Source of the DNA: an uncultured Pseudomonadota bacterium
Lineage (GTDB): Bacteria > Pseudomonadota > Gammaproteobacteria > Burkholderiales > SG8-39
DNA: 15,547 nucleotides
Assembly: GCA_903895005.1 (NCBI GenBank)
Contig: CAITSH010000057.1
Coordinates: 1-15,547 of the forward strand
Reading direction: 5' to 3'
A model generated the notes under the pieces. The model saw only the letters and a list, made by a program, of their open reading frames with translations, made no database searches and was not told the DNA's origin. The position numbers were made by a program, and so were the translations under genes. Below are positions 1 through 7,463 of this stretch, in pieces. The first letter of the stretch is position 1. Every line of letters starts with the position of its first letter.

Positions 1-980
1 AGACCTTCCTCACGCGCAGCCGCATCGTCCAGGAAATCCGCGCTTTCATGGTCGCCAAGGGCTACCTCGAAGTTGAAACCCCGATGATGCATCCCATTCC
101 CGGCGGCGCTGCGGCGCGACCTTTCGCCACGCACCACAACGCCCTCGACATGCAGCTTTTTTTGCGCATCGCGCCAGAGCTCTACCTCAAGCGGCTGGTG
201 GTTGGCGGCTACGAGCGCGTGTTCGAGATAAACCGCAATTTCCGCAATGAAGGCATCTCGGTGCGCCACAACCCCGAGTTCACCATGATGGAATTCTACG
301 AGGCCTATCGCGACTATCGCTACCTCATGAATTTCACCGAGGAGCTGATGCGAGAAGTGGCGATGAGGGTGCTGGGCACCACCATGCTCCCCTACGGAGA
401 ACACATGGTTGATCTGTCGAAGCCGTTTGACCGCATTACCGTGGTCCAGGCCATGCGAAAATACCACGCGCCGTACGCGAATGCCGACACCGCGCCGCTG
501 CATGACCGCGCTTTCCTCACCGCTGAGCTGAAAAAGCGCGGGTTAGAGGCCAAGGACGCGCAGGGCGTGGGTGCGCTGCAACTCGCGCTATTCGAGGAAA
601 CCGTGGAGACGCTGCTGATCCAGCCGACCTTCATCATCGACTACCCGGCCGAGACATCGCCCCTGGCACGCCGCAACGACGCCAATCCCGATGTCACCGA
701 CCGCTTTGAGCTGTTCATCACCGGCCGCGAAATGGCCAACGGGTTTTCCGAGCTGAACGATCCCGAAGACCAGGCTGCGCGTTTCCAGGAACAGGTCCGG
801 CAAAAAGACGCTGGCGACCATGAGGCGATGCACTACGATGCCGATTACATTCGTGCGCTTGAGTTCGGCCTGCCGCCCACGGCCGGCGAGGGCATCGGCA
901 TAGACCGGCTGGTCATGCTCTATACCAACAGTCCGAGCATCCGTGACGTGATCCTCTTTCCGCAGATGCGGCCCGAGTAG
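1..980 (+). CDS. lysS: Lysyl-tRNA synthetase, class II (5' end outside window)
   Basis: Charges tRNA-Lys with lysine in the cytoplasm, using ATP. Only the catalytic C-terminal portion is visible: the frame is open from base 3 to the TAG at 978-980, giving about 325 residues of a protein usually near 500. The N-terminal OB-fold anticodon-binding domain must lie upstream. The segment around [20 protein letters not shown] corresponds to class II motif 1, [20 protein letters not shown] to motif 2 with its ATP-binding arginine, and [10 protein letters not shown] near the end to motif 3. The ATG at 48 lies inside the domain and is not the real start. The next gene follows within about 20 bases on the same strand, so the two may be co-transcribed. 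The family call is secure. Confidence 0.97.
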   Translation, partial: TFLTRSRIVQEIRAFMVAKGYLEVETPMMHPIPGGAAARPFATHHNALDMQLFLRIAPELYLKRLVVGGYERVFEINRNFRNEGISVRHNPEFTMMEFYEAYRDYRYLMNFTEELMREVAMRVLGTTMLPYGEHMVDLSKPFDRITVVQAMRKYHAPYANADTAPLHDRAFLTAELKKRGLEAKDAQGVGALQLALFEETVETLLIQPTFIIDYPAETSPLARRNDANPDVTDRFELFITGREMANGFSELNDPEDQAARFQEQVRQKDAGDHEAMHYDADYIRALEFGLPPTAGEGIGIDRLVMLYTNSPSIRDVILFPQMRPE

Positions 981-1001
981 GCGTCATTGCCTCATCCGCG
1001 A

Positions 1002-1715
1002 ATGCACACAGGCCGCTTAACACTTCTCCTGCTGCTTGCAGGCGCGTGCGCCGTGTCATCAGCGGCGGCGCAGTCGGGCAATGCTTCGGCGGATCCAGAA
1101 GAGGTAGCGTGCAAAGAACACTTCGATCCTGAAGCCATCGTCGTTTCCCACCTTCCCATCCAGGCTGGGGTCGACCTTTCGCTGGACATCCGCACGCTCA
1201 CCGCCCTCGAGGGCAAGGCCGCAAATCAGCGCGTGCTGGGCCGCACCGTTGCCCGCCTGCGAAACACCTCCACCTTCCAGACACGGGAACAAAAACTTCC
1301 GAGCGGCCGGACCTGCATGAAACCGGCGGTCGCGGTGACCATGGCCTATGAGCCCACGACGGTTTTTGTCGCGCGCGAGTATCCGTCAGGTTCGTGTGAG
1401 TTCAAAAAGATTTTCGAACACGAACTACGCCATGTAGCCGTTCATCGCCAGCACTTACTTGAACTTGCCCCTCTAGTACAACAAGACCTAAGGGACTTTT
1501 TCACCGGCTCAAATCTGGTTTTTGACCTGCCCAGCTATTCACGACGGTTTTTCCAGACCAGCATCCAGGATGTGATCCGCGCACGGGTCAATAAGATGTC
1601 CGGCGAAGCCCGTGCGCGTCAACTCGAAGTCGATTCGACCGAGGAGGTCGCCCGGCTGTCAGACCTGCGTCGTCTATGCGAGCAGCAGGAAATAAAGCCA
1701 CGCCCGGAATCCTGA
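1002..1715 (+). CDS. Secreted protein of unknown family with HExxHxxxH motif (possible metallopeptidase)
   Basis: I do not recognise the family. From the ATG at 1002 the product is 237 residues. It begins with a short basic stretch, a leucine-rich core and an Ala-Ala-Ala-Gln cleavage region near residue 23, a classic Sec signal peptide, so the mature protein is probably periplasmic. Residues 140-148 read HELRHVAVH, i.e. HExxH plus a third histidine four residues on, as in zinc peptidases. Four cysteines (about 37, 105, 132 and one near the C terminus) could form disulfides. A TTG at 987 would add five residues ahead of the signal peptide and is less likely. No clear Shine-Dalgarno sequence was found for either start. 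It follows lysS closely and converges on the EpsD-like gene. Peptidase activity is an inference from the motif alone. Confidence 0.8.
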   Translation: MHTGRLTLLLLLAGACAVSSAAAQSGNASADPEEVACKEHFDPEAIVVSHLPIQAGVDLSLDIRTLTALEGKAANQRVLGRTVARLRNTSTFQTREQKLPSGRTCMKPAVAVTMAYEPTTVFVAREYPSGSCEFKKIFEHELRHVAVHRQHLLELAPLVQQDLRDFFTGSNLVFDLPSYSRRFFQTSIQDVIRARVNKMSGEARARQLEVDSTEEVARLSDLRRLCEQQEIKPRPES

Positions 1716-1726
1716 CCCGGCGTGTC

Positions 1727-2596
1727 CTATTTCGCCGCAGGCTTCGCGGTGCCGCCTGATCCATCGGCCTTGCCCGGGGTGAATTGAACGGCGTATTCTA
1801 TTTTTGCCGCTTCCCTCAACCGCTTCACCTCGGCCTTTGCCAGTTCGAGCCGCCTGCCGTTCTGAATGAATTGCTCGATCAGCGGCGTCGCCTGCTTGAT
1901 GTCAAGTGGCGCCTGCTGCGATTGCGCCAGTTGCAGGATAGTCACGCCGTTTTGCGACGGGATGATGGCGATCTGCCCGTCTTTCATCTGCGACAACTGC
2001 GGCAGCAATTCCATCGGCAACTGTTCGGCGGGCTTGGTCGAATCAACGTTGTTGAACGGGATGTTCCGGGATTTCAGCCACGTACCGATCTCCAAGATGC
2101 TTTTGGACTTCTGTGCGACCTGTTTCACTTCTTCCACGGCGTTACCGGGGACGGCCGCACCGATTTCCTGGAATCGGTAGACCCTGCGCTGCCCGAACAG
2201 GGCGGGGTTTTTGTCATAAAAGGCAAGGATGTCGCCTTGGGTGACCTTGGCCGCGGTCGACATGGCCTTTTCGATTGCCGCCTGTGCGAGTACCTGCTTG
2301 CGCATATTCTCCAGCATCAACGCAGTCTTCGGGTCACCCTCCAACTTGTTTTTGAGGGCGTCCTGCACCAACAAGTGCTGCTCGATGATGGTCTCGAGAG
2401 CCTGTGGCGCGCCGCGCTGCATCTGCTCTGGGGATGGCTCGGCACTCGGCGAGATCGCCGATTTGAGCTGCGCAACGGAAATGTCGTCGCCGTTGACCCG
2501 GGCAGCCCATTCCGCGGCGCCGCCCCCGCCCTTGCCGCACCCGGCAGTCGCCATAACGAGCATACAAGCCTGCGCCAAGATAAAATTCCGTGTCAT
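1727..2596 (-). CDS. EpsD-type peptidyl-prolyl cis-trans isomerase, lipoprotein
   Basis: 289 residues resembling the EpsD family of SurA/PrsA-like foldases found with exopolysaccharide clusters in PEP-CTERM-bearing bacteria. The N terminus is a hydrophobic signal ending ATAGC near residue 20, which reads as a slightly unusual lipobox and implies a lipid-anchored periplasmic protein. A SurA-N-like helical region follows (VNGDDISVAQL, then ALETIIEQHLLVQDAL and ILAQAAIEKA), then FYDKNPALFGQRRVYRFQEI and a divergent rotamase-like segment. The tail after residue 265 is Gly/Ala/Lys-rich and probably disordered. The known role of the family is helping secreted or outer-membrane proteins fold. No EPS synthesis genes are in view, but a PEP-CTERM protein gene lies just upstream on the same strand, separated by an intrinsic terminator, so this gene needs its own promoter. 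Confidence 0.8.
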   Translation of the reverse strand: MTRNFILAQACMLVMATAGCGKGGGGAAEWAARVNGDDISVAQLKSAISPSAEPSPEQMQRGAPQALETIIEQHLLVQDALKNKLEGDPKTALMLENMRKQVLAQAAIEKAMSTAAKVTQGDILAFYDKNPALFGQRRVYRFQEIGAAVPGNAVEEVKQVAQKSKSILEIGTWLKSRNIPFNNVDSTKPAEQLPMELLPQLSQMKDGQIAIIPSQNGVTILQLAQSQQAPLDIKQATPLIEQFIQNGRRLELAKAEVKRLREAAKIEYAVQFTPGKADGSGGTAKPAAK

Positions 2597-2730
2597 GTCG
2601 AAAGGCCGATCGAAGAACCAGGTGGATTGATTGCACCACGGGGAGGCCGGAGAAAATCATCGGCGAACCGGAATGCGGAGAGAACGAACTTTAATCGGCA
2701 TTTGTTACCAGTCCGTGTCACCCGGACGGC

Positions 2731-2770
2731 AATAAAAAATGCGAACTGCACCGTTGAGGGTGCAGTCCGC
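2731..2770 (-). terminator. Intrinsic terminator after the PhoX-like PEP-CTERM gene
   Basis: On the minus strand a 12-bp stem (2759-2770 pairs with 2741-2752, with one G-U pair in RNA) closes a 6-base loop. It is followed by a T-rich run (2731-2740, ATTTTTTATT as transcribed). It sits 26 bases past the stop of the PEP-CTERM gene and upstream of the EpsD-like gene, so the two are separate transcription units unless there is read-through. Confidence 0.88.
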
Positions 2771-2796
2771 ACGAGTTTGCTGCCAAAGGCCTGCTG

Positions 2797-4446
2797 TTAC
2801 GCTTGCACGGCCTTTTGTTTGCGACGGCGCGCCACGAAACCCATGAGGCCGAGTCCCAAGCCCATCAGGGCGTAGGTCGACGGCTCCGGTACCGGCTGGG
2901 TCATTAGCAGCAACTGGCCGCCTTCGACCAGCCCGTCCGGGCCGGTGATACCATAGTGTGCCTGCGCATCGAGCAGGTAATAACGGTTCTTGGCCGTGTC
3001 GTACCCGGCAACACCCGTGAACATGTCGGTGACGTCGATGACGCCCGACGACTCCTCGTCGTTGTTGAACGGGGCCACCGCCGCGACACCGATGTCACCG
3101 AAGCGCGCCTTGTCAAAGCCGGCAATCATGCTGAGGGTGTTGCTCGTCGTATCGAACTTCCAGACCTTGCCGTTGTGGGCCTGCCCGCCGACGTCTTCCT
3201 GCAGGATCAGGTTGCCATCCTTGTCGACCACCAGGTTGTCGAACATCTGGCCGGGGCCGGCGCCGTCGACGACCATTTCCACGGTGCCACCAAGGGTGGG
3301 ATTGGACAGGTCGCTGAAGGTCATGCGCCAGACGCGGCTGCGGCCCACGGTGGCACCCACGCCGTCCTTGACCTGGTCGAACTGGTCGGTGGTGGTGAAG
3401 TACATCTTGTTGGGGCTTTTCGGATCCCAGGCAACATCCTCGGGCCGCAGGAAGCTTGTGCCGCCGGCGGTGTTCGCCTGCCCGTTGGTGTTGCTGGTCA
3501 CGGTGCGCTGGTCGGGCAGCGCGGCAAGTGTGAACGTGGTCGCCGCACCCACACCGCCGGTACGGGTTTCCTGCGTCACGCCGTTGACGGCGAGGACGTA
3601 TTTCTGGCCGCCTTGCAGGCCCGCCTGCTCGATCGCGTTGCCGGTGGCCTGCTTGTCGCCGACGTAGATGTAAACCTTGCCGTTGCCCGTACCCGAAGTA
3701 TCGTCGGTCGTGGCAACGATGGTCTTATTCTGCATATAGGGGTTGGCCACGGCGTTTTCGAAGGAGTAGCGGCCAAGCGACGGCAGTTGGTAGGCCTGGC
3801 CGGCATCGGCACCGGACACCACGGTCGCCATTGCGCGACCAGCGGTGCCTGATTCCTCGCCCGTCATGTAAATGCGGCCGCCGTTGTAGCCCAATCCGGT
3901 GTTGGCATTGTAAAAGGCCGTTGGCGCGGCGAGATCGGAAGAGCAGAAACGCGAGAACGATGTGGTGCCGCCGCTGACAAAGCTCTGTGTGGTGTAGTTC
4001 CACTGGTTCAGGTTGGTGATAGCGTTTTGCCCGGTCTGGACCTGCAGCGTGCTCTTGTCTATGACCCACTGCGACACAAATGCGCCGTTGGTCAGCGGGC
4101 CGCGGGCGATGCCGAGTCCGGCGCCGATCTCATGGTTCATCAGCAGCGTAAAGGTGCCGTTGCCGTTGTCGAATGCGCCCAATCCGTCCGGAATACCGGC
4201 CATTTTGTAACCGTTGCCCGCCGCATCGCCGACCGTCAGGATGGACGTAAAGGACGCCGTCGGGCTGCTGCTCGTGGGCGTTGCGCTGTTGCCGACATAG
4301 GTGTTCAGGCCCGGCACGGCGGAATTGTTCATATACGGCGTCGCCGAACTGCTGGGCCCCTGAGTAAAGGTCTGGGCCAGCGCGGCATTAGCTCCCAGGG
4401 TCAGCGCGGCTGCCACCAGCACCGCGAGTTTTTTCTGTTGAAACAT
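2797..4446 (-). CDS. PhoX-like (DUF839) beta-propeller protein with PEP-CTERM sorting signal
   Basis: A 549-residue exported protein. Residues 1-24 form a Sec signal peptide (KK, then a hydrophobic run ending ALAQ). The body resembles the DUF839/PhoX family, with acidic motifs characteristic of that fold: NHE at 104-106, GEE near 197, an FENA segment near 230, RPED at 334-337 and QED near 416. PhoX enzymes are calcium/iron-dependent alkaline phosphatases, but many DUF839 members are uncharacterised, so phosphatase activity is not assured. The C terminus is a textbook PEP-CTERM tail: VPEP (PEP at 520-522), a hydrophobic helix and an RRRK cluster, the substrate signal for an exosortase. The start at 4446 is preferred over the ATG at 4461 because GGGAGA (4454-4459) lies seven bases upstream of it and overlaps the earlier ATG. 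The gene is divergent from another PEP-CTERM gene and ends at a strong terminator. Confidence 0.9.
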   Translation of the reverse strand: MFQQKKLAVLVAAALTLGANAALAQTFTQGPSSSATPYMNNSAVPGLNTYVGNSATPTSSSPTASFTSILTVGDAAGNGYKMAGIPDGLGAFDNGNGTFTLLMNHEIGAGLGIARGPLTNGAFVSQWVIDKSTLQVQTGQNAITNLNQWNYTTQSFVSGGTTSFSRFCSSDLAAPTAFYNANTGLGYNGGRIYMTGEESGTAGRAMATVVSGADAGQAYQLPSLGRYSFENAVANPYMQNKTIVATTDDTSGTGNGKVYIYVGDKQATGNAIEQAGLQGGQKYVLAVNGVTQETRTGGVGAATTFTLAALPDQRTVTSNTNGQANTAGGTSFLRPEDVAWDPKSPNKMYFTTTDQFDQVKDGVGATVGRSRVWRMTFSDLSNPTLGGTVEMVVDGAGPGQMFDNLVVDKDGNLILQEDVGGQAHNGKVWKFDTTSNTLSMIAGFDKARFGDIGVAAVAPFNNDEESSGVIDVTDMFTGVAGYDTAKNRYYLLDAQAHYGITGPDGLVEGGQLLLMTQPVPEPSTYALMGLGLGLMGFVARRRKQKAVQA

Positions 4447-4887
4447 GGTTGTGTCTCCCATCCGAAGTTGTCTGAGTATTTGCTTGAAATCACGTTCCTT
4501 ACTCGTAACCCGGCTGTCTGGCTGACCGACGTCAGGGGGCGCCTGATGCTGGCTGGCTGAAGATCCGCGGCTTTCCGGCCCCGCCTTGCAGCGGGTGTGG
4601 CTTGTTAAGGTTTGCCCAGATTAGGCCGCTACTGTGAATTCCGTTCGGTCCCGCACGGCTGCGCGGATGTCCCGTTTGGACTATGCGCACGGCGCGGGTA
4701 CCGGCATGGCGCACTAGGCCGGTGCCACCGCGGCCGCAACCCCGCCAAATGGACCATTCACCGCCACCTCAGTCGCAGCCGATGCTGTCACATTGGCGCG
4801 GCAGGATTTCATCCCAACGCTGCGCCGCGCCCGATCGCGAGATCAGAACTGCCGGATTCATTGCTGTCCCTTCCTGAAGGAGCCCCG
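4447..4887. other. 441-base intergenic region between divergent PEP-CTERM genes
   Basis: No convincing gene on either strand: the open frames here lack family features, and the one running into the plus-strand gene from 4612 begins far upstream of that gene's clear ribosome binding site and signal peptide. It must hold promoters for both PEP-CTERM genes. I found no good sigma-70 pair. I looked for sigma-54 boxes (TGGCAC-N5-TTGC), because some PEP-CTERM regulons use them, and found only wrong-spacing near misses at about 4576-4590 and, on the minus strand, about 4712-4728. Confidence 0.6.
4454..4459 (-). promoter_or_regulatory. Ribosome binding site that fixes the PEP-CTERM gene start
   Basis: GGGAGA on the minus strand with a 7-base spacer before the ATG at 4446-4444. 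Because it overlaps the upstream in-frame ATG at 4461-4459, initiation at the downstream ATG is favoured, which removes five residues ahead of the signal peptide. Confidence 0.7.
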
Positions 4888-5484
4888 ATGAAACATGCCC
4901 TCGCCCTCATCACCGCCCTTCTACTGGCAACAAATTCCGCCTGGGGCATTACCCACTCCGAAACCGTCGACTTTTCCGACAACAGGCTTGCGCCAAACGC
5001 CTTTGTTCTCGACCCGGGGATCAACATCATCTCCGCCAGTGTCGGATTTCATCCGGATGAATCGGTGGATCGCGACTATTTTTCGCTGACCGTGCCAAGC
5101 GGCTACGTCCTGTCCAGCCTTGTGCTCAGAGCGGGCACCGTGGTCGGTGGCGGCGCAAGCTTTGTCGGAGTCCAGGCCGGACCGGCGATGACGGTGGACC
5201 CGCTTTCCGGATCACCGGAGGGGCTGCTCGGCTGGGCACACTATGGCTCGGCCTTGCTCGGGACGGACATCCTTGGCTTCATGGGGTTCGGACCGGGTTC
5301 GACCGGCTTCACGCCTCCGCTCGCAGCCGGTACCTACACATTCTGGGTGCAGGATTATTCAGCTGCGCTCATTCCCTACGTCTACGAATTGAGCGTGACT
5401 CCGGTACCCGAACCGGACGTTGTCTGGCTGCTGCTGGCCGGGGGCATGCTGCTGGGGTTGTCGCGACGCAAATCAGCAGAGTGA
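4888..5484 (+). CDS. Small PEP-CTERM sorting-domain protein
   Basis: A 198-residue exported protein of otherwise unknown function. The start at 4888 is set by AAGGAG at 4877-4882, five bases upstream, and by the signal peptide that follows (MKHALALITALLLATNSAWG, cleavage near residue 20). The middle is a glycine- and serine-rich, probably beta-sandwich domain (FSLTVPSGYVLSSLVL; GTYTFWVQDY), reminiscent of the extracellular domains of many PEP-CTERM proteins. The tail VPEPDVVW has PEP at 174-176, followed by a hydrophobic helix and SRRKSAE: an exosortase sorting signal, though with Asp-Val-Val-Trp after the motif instead of the usual Ser/Thr-rich residues. It is divergent from the larger PhoX-like PEP-CTERM gene, and a shared regulatory region is likely. 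No exosortase gene is in view. Confidence 0.88.
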   Translation: MKHALALITALLLATNSAWGITHSETVDFSDNRLAPNAFVLDPGINIISASVGFHPDESVDRDYFSLTVPSGYVLSSLVLRAGTVVGGGASFVGVQAGPAMTVDPLSGSPEGLLGWAHYGSALLGTDILGFMGFGPGSTGFTPPLAAGTYTFWVQDYSAALIPYVYELSVTPVPEPDVVWLLLAGGMLLGLSRRKSAE

Positions 5485-5562
5485 GCGCGGTGCCGGCCAC
5501 ACCGGCGGACATTTGCGCCTGACGCGTGATTTTATTCAAGCGAAAACGCGGCATTTTTCACG

Positions 5563-5583
5563 CTTGTCACAAACCGTTACAAG
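5563..5583. promoter_or_regulatory. Operator-like dyad upstream of the glycine-zipper gene
   Basis: CTTGTCAC (5563-5570) and GTTACAAG (5576-5583) are inverted copies with one mismatch, separated by five bases. No T-run follows, so it does not look like a terminator. It lies 20 bases upstream of a GATAAT hexamer (5603-5608) that could be a -10 box, which places the dyad where a transcription factor would bind. The regulator is unknown and no good -35 box was found. Confidence 0.4.
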
Positions 5584-5650
5584 CCAGGCGGGTCAACACG
5601 GCGATAATTGGGACGTTGTTGGAAGTGACACACCCTCAACGGAGAACCCC

Positions 5651-6380
5651 ATGGACACATCCGCACCGCGCAACACCACGCACCCGATGATCCTCATCGC
5701 GGCGCTTTCTGTAACACTGCTCAGCGCCGCCGGGATCGCGGCCATCATGGGCTGGATTCCGGCCTCCAACAGTCAGCAGGCCGCAACGGTTGTTGCCGTC
5801 GCACCGGCCGATTGTCGAGCCCGCCAAACCGGCGGAACCGGCCAAGGTGGTGGAGGCACACAAGGAGACGACCAAATCCGCCCCTGTCGCAGCGGCTAAA
5901 CCGAAGCCGGTTGCCAAAACCGAGAGCAAGCCCTTGCATCCTCACGATAACGGCTCCGATTCGCGCAATGAGTCCCGCAACGACAGGCATGTCGACTACG
6001 CCCCGCCGGTGCAGGTTGCCGCCGCGCCGCCGGTCAAACAGATCTGCTACGACTGTGGGGTGATTGACGGGGTGCGCATGATCGAGAAAGTCGGTGAAGG
6101 CTCCGGGCTCGGGGCGGTTGCAGGCGGCGTAGCCGGCGCCGTGCTGGGGAACCAAGTCGGGAATGGCAACGGCCGCAGCATCATGACGGTCATCGGTGCC
6201 GTAGGCGGCGGACTCGCCGGTAATCAGATCGAGAAAACGGTGAAAAAGTCGAAGAGTTACGAAATCACGGTTCGTTTCGAAGACGGCACAACGCGTGTAT
6301 TCACCCAGGCGACCGAACCGGCCTGGCGTGCCGGCGACAAGGTGCGCGTGAACAACGGCGTGATCTCCTCGAACGGCTGA
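5651..6380 (+). pseudogene. Glycine-zipper 2TM envelope protein, frame broken by a +1 shift
   Basis: GGAGA at 5641-5645 precedes the ATG at 5651. The first frame gives MDTSAPRNTTHPM, a membrane segment (about residues 13-37), then SQQAATVVAVAP. It then runs into unrelated sequence and stops near 5899. From about 5808 the next frame continues naturally with PIVEPAKPAEPAKVV, a Pro/Ala/Lys/Glu-rich linker, an ICYDCG motif, a glycine zipper (GLGAVAGGVAGAVLGNQVG and GAVGGGLAGNQIEK) and a C-terminal beta region (SYEITVRFEDGTTRVF), ending TGA at 6380. The span is 730 bases, one more than a multiple of three. Dropping one base of GG at 5806-5807 restores a 242-residue protein reading VAPPIVEPAK at the join. 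The family (PF05433-like, SlyB/17-kDa antigen type) sits in the cell envelope and is anchored here by an N-terminal helix. It may be a true pseudogene, a sequencing error or, less likely, a programmed shift. Confidence 0.85.
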
Positions 6381-6398
6381 ACCGGAAAACTGGTCGAT

Positions 6399-6430
6399 AA
6401 AAAGGGCGCGCGAGCGCCCTTTTTATTTTT
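6399..6430 (+). terminator. Intrinsic terminator after the glycine-zipper gene
   Basis: An 11-bp stem (6399-6409 with 6414-6424, core GGGCGC/GCGCCC flanked by A5/T5) closes a 4-base loop and runs into a T-rich tract to 6430. It lies 18 bases past the TGA at 6380 and isolates the upstream gene from the kinase gene. Confidence 0.92.
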
Positions 6431-6457
6431 GGGCACATGCGCGGCCGCTGCTAGAAT
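6429..6457 (+). promoter_or_regulatory. Extended -10 promoter directly before the kinase gene (possibly leaderless)
   Basis: TGCTAGAAT at 6449-6457 is an extended -10 element (TGn plus TAGAAT, five of six to TATAAT). TTGGGC at 6429-6434 gives a weak -35 at 17-base spacing. Only nine bases separate the -10 box from the ATG at 6467, so transcription would begin at or just before the start codon. No Shine-Dalgarno sequence is visible there. Confidence 0.55.
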
Positions 6458-6466
6458 CGCCGTCCA

Positions 6467-7444
6467 ATGGGCGACCTTCTGCACGCGCTGAGAAAAATGG
6501 CATTGATCGGCGCCGATGAATCCCCCCGAATCACGGCGCTGGCGGGCGGCGTGTCGTCGGATATCTTTCGCGTTGACACGGCGCGCGGCAGCATTTGCGT
6601 CAAGCGCGCCCTGCCCAAACTGCGTGTCAGCGCCGACTGGAACGCCCCGGTGGAGCGAAACAGGTATGAGGCGGCCTGGCTGCGTGTGGCCGGACGCATC
6701 GCGCCGGCGGCCGTTCCGCGCATTCTTGCTGAATGCGCTGATGACGGTGCATTCGCGATGGACTTCCTGCCCCCTGAACACTACCCGGTCTGGAAATCGC
6801 AGTTGCGCGACGGCGCTATCGATACGCCCACGGCCACCGCGGTGGGCCGGCTGGCGGGACGCATCCATGCCGCAACCGCGGGAAACGTCGACATCGCGTC
6901 GCGCTTTGCGACCGATTCCCTGTTTCACGCCCTGCGGATCGAACCCTACCTGCTCGCCACGGCAAGCGAGCATCCCGACTGCGCCCCTGCGCTACATGCC
7001 CTGGCGGTGACGACAACGCAAACCCGGATCGCGCTCATCCACGGGGATGTCAGCCCGAAAAACATCCTGGTCGGCCCGGACGGCCCCGTACTGCTGGATG
7101 CCGAATGCGCCTGGTACGGCGACCCCGCCTTCGATCTGGCATTCTGCCTGACCCACTTGCTGCTAAAGCCCCTATGGCGCCCGCAATGGCGCGATGCCTA
7201 CCTTGCCTCATTCGATGCGCTCGCCCGCGCCTACCTTGCCGAGGTGACCTGGGAGTCCGCAAAAGAGCTCGAGCAACGCGCAGCGGGCCTGCTGCCGGGA
7301 CTGCTGCTGGCGCGCATCGACGGCAAATCGCCGGTTGAATACCTGCAGGCGGAGGCTGACAAGGCGTTTGTCCGCGCCAGGACAAAACCATTGTTGCTGG
7401 AACCCCCGGCACGCTTGGCCGAAATCCGCGCCGCATGGCACTGA
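6467..7444 (+). CDS. Aminoglycoside/methylthioribose-kinase-fold small-molecule phosphotransferase
   Basis: A 325-residue kinase of the APH/choline-kinase fold. The N lobe has a glycine-containing loop (LAGGVSSDIFRV, 25-36) and the ATP lysine in ICVKRALPKLRV (K46). The latter recalls 5-methylthioribose kinases, which carry a similar VKQALP segment. The C lobe has the catalytic loop HGDVSPKN (192-199: D194 base, N199 metal ligand) and LLDAE with metal ligand D211. A conserved-looking LARIDGKSPVEYL lies near the C terminus. It would transfer ATP phosphate to a hydroxyl of a small molecule. The substrate is not readable from sequence, and antibiotic resistance should not be assumed. The enolase-like gene begins 19 bases downstream, so the two form a likely operon. 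The start at 6467 sits nine bases after a -10 box. Confidence 0.88.
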   Translation: MGDLLHALRKMALIGADESPRITALAGGVSSDIFRVDTARGSICVKRALPKLRVSADWNAPVERNRYEAAWLRVAGRIAPAAVPRILAECADDGAFAMDFLPPEHYPVWKSQLRDGAIDTPTATAVGRLAGRIHAATAGNVDIASRFATDSLFHALRIEPYLLATASEHPDCAPALHALAVTTTQTRIALIHGDVSPKNILVGPDGPVLLDAECAWYGDPAFDLAFCLTHLLLKPLWRPQWRDAYLASFDALARAYLAEVTWESAKELEQRAAGLLPGLLLARIDGKSPVEYLQAEADKAFVRARTKPLLLEPPARLAEIRAAWH

Positions 7445-7463
7445 ACAACTGACGGGAGTCTTC

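Noticed and set aside
2334..2660. Minus-strand frame overlapping the start of the EpsD-like gene
   Set aside because: Rich in Arg/Gly, no signal or domain, and it overlaps the well-supported EpsD frame.
1784..2875. 363-codon plus-strand frame across the EpsD-like gene and its upstream gap
   Set aside because: Antisense to a recognisable family member, crosses a terminator hairpin, and has a composition typical of a shadow frame.
2956..3852. Long plus-strand frame opposite the PhoX-like gene
   Set aside because: It is the antisense shadow of a gene with clear signal peptide, family motifs and PEP-CTERM tail; the translated frame has no domain features.
4576..4590. Sigma-54-like element (GG...TTGC) before the PEP-CTERM gene
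   Set aside because: The distance between GG and GC is nine bases, not the required ten.
4712..4728. TGGCAC on the minus strand as half of a sigma-54 promoter
   Set aside because: The matching GC element is two bases too far, and the site is over 250 bases from the minus-strand gene start.
4612..4887. Upstream extension of the small PEP-CTERM gene to a start at 4612
   Set aside because: The extension adds 92 residues of Arg/His/Pro-rich sequence ahead of a clean signal peptide, and AAGGAG sits at the right distance from the ATG at 4888.
7335..7463. Upstream extension of the enolase-like frame into the end of the kinase gene
   Set aside because: The extra residues are unlike any enolase, and GGGAG plus the MDTSITSIHGRRVWDSRG start at 7464 match the family.
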